Shown: positions 51,784 to 63,606 of the stretch, piece by piece
Numbering within the stretch: the first letter of the stretch is position 1
Layout: every line of letters begins with the position of its first letter
Assembly: GCA_905160935.1 (NCBI GenBank)
Contig: CAJHZI010000278.1
Location: 289,001-353,000, forward strand
DNA from: Enchytraeus crypticus
Taxonomy: Eukaryota > Annelida > Clitellata > Enchytraeida > Enchytraeidae
Reading direction: 5' to 3'
DNA: 64,000 bases
Translations under genes and position numbers: made by a program
Notes under the pieces: model-generated
What the model saw: the letters and a program-made list of their open reading frames with translations, nothing else
What the model was told of the DNA's origin: nothing
Databases searched by the model: none

Positions 51784-53999
51784 CCTCTTTTCTTTGGCAA
51801 AGGCTTTCCATGACTTTGCAAAGATTTAATGCAGTCTGCTTCAGTAATTCTTTTAAGCCTATTGATGGCCTCGAGTAGCCGGGCGGCGATTCAGCACGTA
51901 TTGCTCGAATCGTTTTTATCAAACCCCAGGTTCTTTACACAGGGGTAAAAAAATAATAATAATAATTATTATTATAATCCCAACCTTCTGTTGTTCATCA
52001 GCCTCTCTCTTCTGCTGTATGATGATCACCAGGAACTCATCGCATTCAGCCTGGAACTGTGTGACCTTCACCTTAGCGTCCTCCAGCTCCTTCGACATAG
52101 ACTGAACCTTGACCCTCGTGTCCTCTATCTTACTCAGTCCATTGCGCAGCTTGTCCGCCGCCGAGCCCATCTCATGTCGCTTCTCCTGTAGCAGTCTAGA
52201 GTCATACACAGTCATACACAGTCATACACAGTCATACACAGTCATACACAGTCATACACAGTCATACACAGTCATACATATCATGTCTCTTCTCCTGCAG
52301 CAGTCTAGAGTCATACACAGTCATACAATCATACAGTCATACACAGTCATACATCTCCTGTTGCTTCTCCTGCAGCCACCGGCAGTCATACAGTCAAACA
52401 CAGTCATACAGTCAAACTGTTTATAAATGGTTAGATACTTTATTAGTCTAACTGTTTATAGATAGTGAGATAGTCTAACTGTTAATAGATAGTGATATAG
52501 TCTAAATGTTTATAGATAGTTAGATAGTCTAAATGTTTATAGACAGTTGGATAGTCTAACTGCTTATAGATAATTATATAGTTAGATAGTCTAACTGTTT
52601 ATAGCCGTCCACTAGCTCTAGATAGTTGGTAGGAGTGACGTAGCTATGACGTCTAAGCTCTTGCAGCATTCGTTTAGAACACTGGGCCACTGATGTGTGC
52701 ATAGTGGCAAACATACGAGCTAGAGAGGGCTTCAGGTTCTTCTAAAACAACAACATCATCATCATCATCATCATCAACATTTTCTTCTTATTTTGCTTCT
52801 TCTTCCTTCAAATCCCAGTTTAACCAGGGTCGGGACACGAATAGACTTTCTCCAGTCCTCCCTATCTCTCACCATATCATCAGTCAATCCCCTATTTGCA
52901 TGTCCTTCTTAATTACCGCATCCCAAGTCAATTGTAGTCTACCACTCTCAAGCTTAACATCCAGCTCCTCCCTCCAAACTCTCTTTACTGCTTCCTTATC
53001 TGCCTTTGATGTCGGTAATATATTCGACCGCGGATCAGTATGTGCGGGTTAAAATCCTAGGCTCGCCCTTCACTGACACTGCTTTCGAGTGACGAAACTA
53101 ACGTTAACATTAGCTTTTTAGCTTTACCTTTCTCACAATGTGATCATACCATCTCAATCTCGACTCGGCCAACCTATCCCTGATCCCCCCAACATTCAAA
53201 CTCATGAGAGAGTGAAATCTCTGCCATATACAGGAATGTCACGTGATCCACTGACAATATGAAAGGATTAACACGATCTTTAGATACTGATAGATATAAT
53301 CATGGATGATCTACAGGCCGGTAAATTGATCCATTGACTATATGACAGGATTTAACACGGTATATACATGTAGATACTGAATGTCTAAATAGCGTAGGGG
53401 TAACGTCGTGAAGTTTTAAATGACAGATCCTGAGGTGAATTGAACCCTCGTGGGTTCGAATCCCTGCCGCGCTGATCTGAGAGTAAATTCTCGGACATTT
53501 ACTGGACTGGTTACACGGAAAGTGGACTAAATTGCCTAACGGTTTAAACATGTGATACTAAAAGTGTGAGATATCAACGTAGTTGATCATTTCACTTTTA
53601 TGCGTGTTTACTTTTACTGCTAGATATCAACATGGATGATCTAGGGATCGGGTGCTAGCAGGTCTTTACCTCCTCATCACTGGACAGGTCCAGTTCATCC
53701 AAGTACCGGTCCGCCACCTCCAGCAGCGCCTCTGTTGGCCACTCCCCAAACCAATCGATAGTCGTGCAGTTAACCAGCGCAGGGTACATCCTAATGCGAT
53801 TCCTATCAATCAATCAACAGTTAAATCAATCAATCAATCAGTCAATCAATCAATCAGTCAATCAATCAATCAATCGACTGGTGTAATATGGAATGAATGG
53901 ATTATTTAATTAATTAAAGGATTTATCAATCAATAGATCATTTAATCAAACAAATCCATTAATCAATAGTTTAAGCAATTGGTAATCAGTCAAGTTCTG

Positions 54000-54039
<40 letters not shown>

Positions 54040-57000
54040 TAAGCCCACATGACTATTTAGTACTACGTTTTGATTAACACTTACTATCTCTCTATTGCAC
54101 GATTGATTAATTGACTGACCGATTGATTGCTTGATTGATTGATTGATTAATTAACCTGAATGTTTCGCCCACAGGGCTCATGCCTAGCACAACATGTAGA
54201 TTGGCCCTCACTCTATCAATGAGGAACTTGAACAAGGCCTGACTCGTGTCCTCTATGCCCTCCTTCTTAGCAGCCTCTGATAGGGCGCTCTTAACCTATC
54301 AATCAATCAATTAAATACCACTAATCAATCAATCAATTAAATACCATTCATCATCATCATCGTCATCATCCTTACTTGAATCCCAGATTAACCAGGGTTA
54401 GGATACAAATAGACTGTCTCAAATCCTCTCTGTTCTACACCACATCATCAGCCAATTCCCTATTTGAGACTTCCATTCTTTTAAATTTTTGTAGCAATTT
54501 CTGGATCCCGGGCGCTCAAATTAAATACCATTAATATATCAATTAAATAACATTAATCAATCAATTAATTAACATCAACTCTATGTCACTTTTTATCCCG
54601 TTTGATCAGGAGCCGAAACTGCAGGACGGTCGAGTTGGTATAGAGTAGCAACACCGACGGGCGACGCGATTCAATTCCGGTTAGTATTCATTCATGTTAG
54701 TATCAATCAATTAATTAACATCAACTTTATGTTAATCAATCAGTCAGTCGTCTTCAGTACAATAATGGTTGCTTTAATTTTCCCTAGCTCTGTCTGGGAC
54801 AATGAAGAGTAAACCAAACGTTAGCTGCAAGTGTCGCAAGAGGCGGCAAAGAAAAAACTGATAAAAGCAACGGGAAACTACATCAGAAGATATTTTTCCG
54901 AACAATAGGCTATATAATGTATGCATAAGTTATAGACCTTTCTGAAAGGATTGTTGATCTAAGGAGTGCTCTTATGGAGCGAGAAAGCGGATTCTGAGTA
55001 TGAATATGTACCTTGGACCTGCCACTTGACAGAACTTAGAGAGAGAGAGAGATTACGTTAATAATCTGTGACATAACATCTCTGACCTTAAAGAAACGGA
55101 CGATAAATCTTCTTTGCATTGCGTGGAATGTGAGAAAATCAATCAACTATACGTCACTGGACCTCTCCACTATTGATGCGCCAACAAAAGGCAACGATTA
55201 CTAATAACTATGAAAAGGAATGGAGGAAATAACGAAAACTACAAAAACAGAAACTTAAGAAAGGAAAACGTTGTAAACACGTGCGGTATGTCATGTGTGT
55301 AACTATACAGAATAATAAAAATAATAAATAAATAATAATAATAACAAAATTATAACGTCGCTCTATTAGTACAGTCAAATCTCTCTATATCGTGTGTATC
55401 GACCTCTTCGAACTCGTCAGGTTTGTAGAGGTTCGAGACCTCTCCACTGCTGAGGATGTTGTTGATGTCTTCCAGGAACGATTCCTCCACAACCTGCGCG
55501 TCCAAGAACAGGAACACTGTCTCCTTGTTCAATACTCCCGTGTTGAAGTATAGCCTCTTCAAGTCTGCAATCAATCAATAAAACCATTGACCTCACGTTA
55601 ACCTAATCAATCAATAACACCAACCGTCAATCTCATCAATCAATAAAACTTTTGACCAATCCCAACCGTAACCCAATCAATCAATGAAACTATTAACTAA
55701 TAAAAAAGTCGATAAATCCATCGTAATTAACTGCATAACTACGATTAATGCTTTAGTTGCATTAATTATGACTAATGCGATTGATTAAGATTGATAATTT
55801 TTGCGACTAATTAAATGCACTAGGATTAGTAATGCCTAAATGTATTAATTGAGAATGATTAACTTACTTAAGGCTAATTAAATTAATTCGACGAGGTAAA
55901 TTAATTCGACTAGGTAAATTAATTCGACGAGGTAAATTAATTCGACGAGGTAAATTAATTCGACGAGGTAAATTAATTCGACTAGGTAAATTAATTCGAC
56001 GAGGTAAATTAATTCGACGAGGTAAATTAATTCCACTAGGTAAATTGGTTACGACTTATTTAATAACTAGGATTAAAAAATTAATGTCATCTTAAAATGT
56101 TTGCAGACTACTATATATTACCCTCAGAAAAGCTGATCACTCCGATTAAACAATTCAACAATAAAAGATAAACAACTCAAAGAAACTAGACTACTATAAT
56201 ACTCTCCATAAATGTTGGCATTCATTTATCGTCTTCCCTTGATTCACAGCTTATCTAGGGTCGAGTAAAATATTGTGTAACTATAATAATTTATACGAAT
56301 CTTGATGAATCAGTCTAATATAGACTAAATTAATCAGTACGCAGATTAGATCACCGCAACAGCCTACCCTCTCTGTACTCCTGCTTCCTGTAGTGTCTGC
56401 TGATCTCCACCTGGAAAACCTCGTAGTCACAGAACATGGCGGCGAGCCTGGTTAGACTTTGTCTTCCACTTCCACCTATCCCTATCAGCAGCATGTTGCC
56501 CAGCGGCTGCCTTATCACCCGCACTATCCGCGACACTGCGATATCAGTCGTCATCAGTCGTCATCAGTCGTCATCAGTCGTCATCAGTCGTCATCAGTCG
56601 TCATCAGTCGTTATCAGTCGTTATCAGTCGTTATCATTCGCTATCAGTCGTTATCTGCGTTACTGATTGACTGATATATTTAATATTATCCTGACTAAAT
56701 AACTGAACGATGGATCTATTGATTGATAGATCTATTGACTTATTGATTGCTTTATTTTGCTGACTGAATGACCGAGTAACTAACTGATTGATCGATCGAT
56801 TGATTAACTAATATATTGGCCTAAATTGCTAAATTTTCTGAATTATGAATGACTGGCTGATAGACAGATATATTGATAGATTGATTGAATGATTGATATA
56901 TAGATAGATTGATTGATTAATTGATTGCTTGATAGATTGATTGATCGATTGATTGATATATTGATTTATTGAATGACTGATTGATTGGTTGATAGACAGA

Positions 57001-60000
57001 TAGCTGGATTGATTGATCTATTGATAGAGAGATAGACAGATAGATAGCTTGATTGATTGATCGATAGATAGATAGATTTACTGATTGATTGATAGATAGA
57101 TAGATAGATTTATTGATTGATAGATCGATTGATTGATCGATTGATTGATAGATGGATTGATAGATAGCTTGATTGACGGACGGACGGATGGACTACCATG
57201 CTCAATGGCGTCACGGAAGAGCACGAGGTCCATGGACACAACTCCTGGAGTGTTGTTGTACTCCATCAACATGCTCGACATGACTCTCTTCAGAGCTCCA
57301 GTGTCCTGTATGTCCTCATAGACATTGTCCCCACCCATGTAATCACCTGCGTCAATCAATCAATCAATCGATTAATCAATCAATCAATTAATCAATTAAT
57401 CAATCAACTCTCTTCAGAGCTCCAGTGTCTTGTTTGACCTCATAGGCATTGTCTACACCCATGTCTTAAATTAGAATTTTAATTAAAGAAAAATCTTAAA
57501 TTAAAATATTAATTCACAATTTTATTACCGAATGTAGGAGGTATTTTGTTAGGACAGATGTTATGGTACGTCTGATCGAATAGTGAGCCCAGTTTATCTG
57601 AGAGAATCTGAACAAAAACCTCCAGATCCTTATCATCAACCAAACGATCTGAGAACACCCTGTATTAATAGATATAATAGAACACCCTGTAGTAATAAAT
57701 AATAGAACACCCTGTAGCAACAGATAATAGAACACCCTGTAGCAACAGATAATAGAACACCCTGTAGCAACAGACAATAGAACACCCTGTAGCAACAGAT
57801 AATAGAACACCCTGTAGCAACAGATAATAGAACACCCTGCAGCAACAGATAATAAAACACCCTCTAGCAACAGATAATAAAACACCCTGTAGCAACAGAT
57901 AATAGAACACCCTGCAGCAGTATTTAATACAACACCTTGTAGTAATAGATACAACAGAACACCCTGTAGAAATAGATAATAGAACACAATAATAGATAGT
58001 AAATAATAATAAATAATAATAGATAATAAATCACAGTGAAATTCAATTAAATTAACTCAATGAAATTACTCAATTAATCACATAAATTAAAATAGTTAAA
58101 TTAATTACTTAATTAGAAATTACATAAATCACTGATCGATTGATTGACAGTGCGGTCGCTTGATTCATAAATTGTCTGATAATCAGGTTTGATTGATTGA
58201 TTAATTTACCTGAAGCACTCGTGAATCCAGAGTCTTATCAGCACAGTCTTGTTATCATGATATTTCTTATCAGCTCTCATTAGGCCTTGAAACACCTGAA
58301 CATACATATACATGTACATACACACACATACACGTACACATATATACACATACACACATCAGTACAGTCTTGTTATCATGACATCTCTTATCAGCTCTCA
58401 TTAGGCCTTGAAATACCTGAACATACATACACATACACATGCACATGTACACATACACGTACATACATATATATACACATACACATACACATATAAACAT
58501 AAACACCTGAGCATACATGTACAGTCATACACGTATAAACATAAACACCTGAGCATACATGTAGACATATAAAAATGGCCAATTAACTGTTACTAGAGAT
58601 ATCTTTAATGACTTACCCTGGAGATGAGGAGACTGAAACTTACCCTGGAGATGAGGAGAAAGAGACTTACCCTAGAGATGAGGAGATAGAAACTTACCCT
58701 GGAGATGAGGAGATATACTTACCCTGGAGATGAGGAGATGTAGACTTACCCTGGAGATAGAGACTTACCCTGGAGATAAGGAGATATAGACTTACCCTGG
58801 AGATAAGGAGATGTAGACTTACCCTGGAGATAGAGACTTACCCTGGAGATAAGGAGATATAGACTTACCCTGGAGATAGAGACTTACCCTGGAGATAGAG
58901 ACTTACCCTGGAGATAAGGAGATATAGACTTAACCTGGAGATAGAGACTTACCCTGGAGATATCTCTGAGATTGAAGAGGTAGTGTATCTTGGTAGGGGT
59001 AGGCAGGAACCTCCCCACCACGGCCCAGTACATGTCGATGGTTGCCTGGGTCATCAGGGACCCCACTGGCTTCAGCTCCTCATCGAAGTCCTGCAGCTTC
59101 TGAGAGATCATTGAGCCAAAGATACGCTTTATCTGAGAGTCCTACGTACATGATAAATCAATCAATCGATCAATCAATTAACCGATCAGTCGATCAACCA
59201 ATCAGTCGATCAATCAATCAATAAAATCAATCGATCAATCAGTCAGTACATCAATCAATCAAACAATCGATAAATAGTTCAATCAATCAATCAACTAATC
59301 ATTTAATCAATCGATCAATCAGACAGTGAATCAATCAATCGATTGTTTTATCAGTCAGTCAACCAATCGAGCGTTTAATCAATCGACTAATCAGTCAGTC
59401 AATCAACCAAACAATATTTCAGTCAATCAATCAATTAATCAATTTACACACGCACATATTTACCTGAGACCTGAGGGAACGTGACGTTACACACGCATAT
59501 GTTTACCTGAGGAAACGTTACACACGCACATGTTTACCTGAGGAAAGGTGAGGTTGATGAGGTTGAATTTACTCTGCAGTCGACGACTGATCGAAGTTCT
59601 GCCGCCACCTGGAGGTCCCATAGCTGTCACTAGCAGCATGTCCTATGATCAATCAATCAATCAAACAATCAATCATTCAATCGATCCATATTTCATCGTG
59701 CTAGTCGCACATGCACACGACGACAGTTCGATTCTCTACCTGACTCCTCTTGGGCACTTGTTTCTGCCTGTCGTATCAGAACCCTCTCTCTCTCTCTCTC
59801 ACTCTCTCTCTTTCTCTCTCTATCTTGTCTAGTCGCCTCTTACTTCACATTCACACAACGACAGTTCGATTCTCTACCTGAATTCTCTTGGTCACTTGTT
59901 TCTGCCTATCGTACCAGAACCCATAGTCCAGCCACAGCTTGATGAGCTCGAGAGGAGGTTGAGAGCCATACTGGTCCCTGGCCGGCATGTTGAAATCATC

Positions 60001-60220
60001 CATGAACGTTACCAGCTTCCTGCCTCCCACAGGCACGTATACACCCTTAGTTCTCTTCTCCACCCTGCTCTCTAGTGTGTCCTGTACGTTGTTAGACGTC
60101 GTCTACCATCAATAAATCAATCAATCAATCGATTAGTTCTATAAATCAATCAATCAATCAATCATCCTCGTTATGTTTATTTCTATTTGTATTTGTCAGT
60201 GATTTGGTGTTGATGCTGAA

Positions 60221-60269
<49 letters not shown>

Positions 60270-62678
60270 GATCAATCAATCAATCCACCAATCGATCAAT
60301 CAATCGATCAATCAATCAATCAATCAATCATTCACTAGCTTCCTGCCTCCCACAGGCACATACACCTCCTTAGTTCTTTTCTCCACCTTACTCTCTAGGG
60401 TGTCATGTACGTTGTTTGACGTCGTCTACCATCAATCAATCAATTAGTTCAATAAATCAATAGAGCTATCAATCAATCAATTAGTTTAATAAATTGATCA
60501 ATCCAGCAATCAATTAATCAATTCATCATTTAGTTCAATAAATCGATCAATCGAACCATCGATCAATCAATTCATCAGTTAGTTCAATAAATCAATCAAT
60601 CGAGCCATCGATCAATCAATTCATCAGTTAGTTCAATAAATCAATCAATCGAGCCATCGATCAATCAATTCATCAGTTAGTTCAATAAATCGATCAATCA
60701 AGCCATCGATCAATCAATTTCAATAGCATATTGAGCGTTGTTAAATGTAGTTCATCAGTCGCATAGATCTAAGTCGATAGATCGATCGATTGATTGATTG
60801 ATTGATTGATTGACTGAGTGATCGTAAGTCGCACAGACCTGAGCCGATAGATTGACGGTGAGAGTGTTATAGACGAGAGGGTCTAGCCTGTCGAGCACGC
60901 CTTGAGCCACAGACGTTTTACCCGTACCCACTGGCCCAACCAGCAGGACGGGACGCTCACACCCGATGAGGCTTTTGGTGAGGTAAGAGTACCGCACTGT
61001 GTCCACTGTGGGTACAATCAGCTTGTAGAACGGTAGACTAGATCAATCAGTCAATCAATCAATCAATCGATCAATCAATCGATCAATCAATCGATCAATC
61101 AATAGATCAATCAGTCAACCAATCATTCAGTCGATCAAACAATCAATCAATCAGTCAATCGATCGATCAATAAATCATCAATCAATAAATCAATCAATCA
61201 CTCAACCAAGCAATCAGTCAATAAATCAATTATACATACATGTGTACAACTTTATAAGTTAATCATTAAGTAAAATGTAACTTAGTAAACAATAACATTT
61301 GGTAAAATTATATAATAGAGAAGAATTTACAATCAGCAGTAGACAAATACTTAAATTATTTACCCGAGGTTCACCAAAAATAGACTAAAATTACTTAGTT
61401 TGGGGTTACAATTAACAAACCTAGGCTTATATTTCATTAACCTCGGGTTATATATTTCATTAACCTACGGTTAATTTGGCTAAACGAAATTTATATTTAA
61501 TTAACCAAGAGTGACTGGAGAAAGTCTATTCGCATCCCGACCCCGGTTAAACAGAGATTTAAGGGAAGATGATGTTGATGATGAACCTAGAGTGAAATGT
61601 AACTAACATGGGGTTATAACTAATAAAACCAGGGTTATATTAAATTAAGCTGGAGTCAAATTTAACAAACCTGTGGCTAAATGTAAGCAAAATGGGGTCA
61701 AATGTTATCAACCTAGGGTTAAATTTAACCAAATTGGGGTGAAATTTAATCAACCTGGCGTAATAATTAACCAACGTTAGGTTAACTTTAACCAACCCGG
61801 GGTTAAATGTAACCAACCTGGGGTTAAATTTGACCAACCTGGGGTTAAATCTAACCAGCCGGGGGTTAAATATAACCAACCTGGGGTTAAATTTAATCTA
61901 CCTGGGGTTAAATTAAAATAATTTAAAATAATTCATGATTTTAATTTAACCAGTCTGTGGTTAAATTTAACCAACCTGGGGTTACATTTAACCAACCTGG
62001 AGTTACATTTAACCAACCTGGGGTTACATTTAACCCCAGGCTGGGATTAAATTTAACCAACCTGGGGTTAAATTTAACCAACCTGGGGTTAAATTTAACC
62101 TACCTGAGGTTAAATGTAACCAATACGGGGTTAAAAGCAACCAACCTGGGGTTATACTTCCAGCCCTGCTTCAGCTTGTCCTCCCAATGAACCCAGGCCC
62201 GGGACTTGGGGTCCACGTAGTATTCATACACAGAATCTTTTGTTGGGAAAGTCCCATCGGCCTCTCTGAGGTAAGAATCGATCTTCTTCCTCCCGTCCTC
62301 ATCTACAGCTGAGCACAGCGACCAGATGAGAGAGAACTGAAACAAGAGCTCCACCATACGTGACCCCGTCTCAGAGTCTGTCAGGTCAACCTAGCAATCA
62401 ATCAATAGATCAATAGATCAATCAAGAGATCAATCAATCAAGAGATCCATCAATCAATCAATCAATCAAGAGATCAATCAGTCAATCAGTCAAGCAATCA
62501 AGAGATTAATCAATCCATCAATCAATCAGGATATCAAGAGATTAATCAATCAATAGATCAATCTATCAATAGATCAATCAGTCAAGAGATCAATAACTCA
62601 GTCAATAGATCAGTCAATCAATTTATCTACCAATCAGTAGATCCATCAAACAGTCAAGAGAGTTTGTGTTGTTGCTCA

Positions 62679-62709
<31 letters not shown>

Positions 62710-63569
62710 GCTGTCACTCACCCCACGCTCAGGACTGGACAGCACATCAGAGAGGGGTACAGAGGATAAACATACTACATGTTGTGGTGGTTAGTTATTG
62801 TTGTTGTTGTTGTTATTGTTGTTCTTACTGCTGTTGTTGTTGTTGTTATTGTTGTTGCTGTTATTGCTGTTGTTGTCACTCACCCCACGCTCAGGACTAG
62901 AGAGCACATCATAAGTGTACACAGTGATGTAAGCATACTACATGTTGTTGTTATTGTTGTTGTTATTATTATTGTTGTTGTTGTTGCTGTTATTTTTGTT
63001 GTTATTGCTGTTGATACTGTTGTTGATATTGTCGTTGTTTTTATTGTTGCTATTGTTGTTGTTGCTCACCCCACGCTCAGGACTAGAGAGCACATCATAC
63101 AGTGTACACAGTGATATAACGGCGTTGAGCTCAGAGACAGGTATCAGCTCCCTACAGTCATTCTGTCTCTTGAACGTCTGGACGCTGTTGATGTACTTGT
63201 GGAAGAGTCTGCGGAGTTCTTCCACTTCCTGTTTGTCCTGTTTCCGCTCCAGCCAGGACTCGACGTAGGGCTTCCAGCCGAGGTCGACGTAGTCGTAGTA
63301 GACCATGCCACAGCGAGACACAGTGGCCGGGGAGGCCACCGAGAGGTCCTCTACCTCAAACAGTAGTGACACCTGGTGAACGAATGTAATAAAGTGTTAA
63401 ATGTGTACTGACACCTGGTGATGAATGTAATAAAGTATTAAATATGTACTGACACCCGATGAATGAAATTTTAAGAAATATTAAATAGTAGTAAACAAGC
63501 CCCTAACAGGATTGACACCTGATTAAAATGTAAATTAGTTTGCGTGATTGATGAACTAATTGATTGACG

Positions 63570-63606
<37 letters not shown>

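Noticed and set aside
51551..51922. Poly-Asn, poly-Tyr and poly-Leu open frames
   Set aside because: Readings of an (AAT)n microsatellite in three frames.
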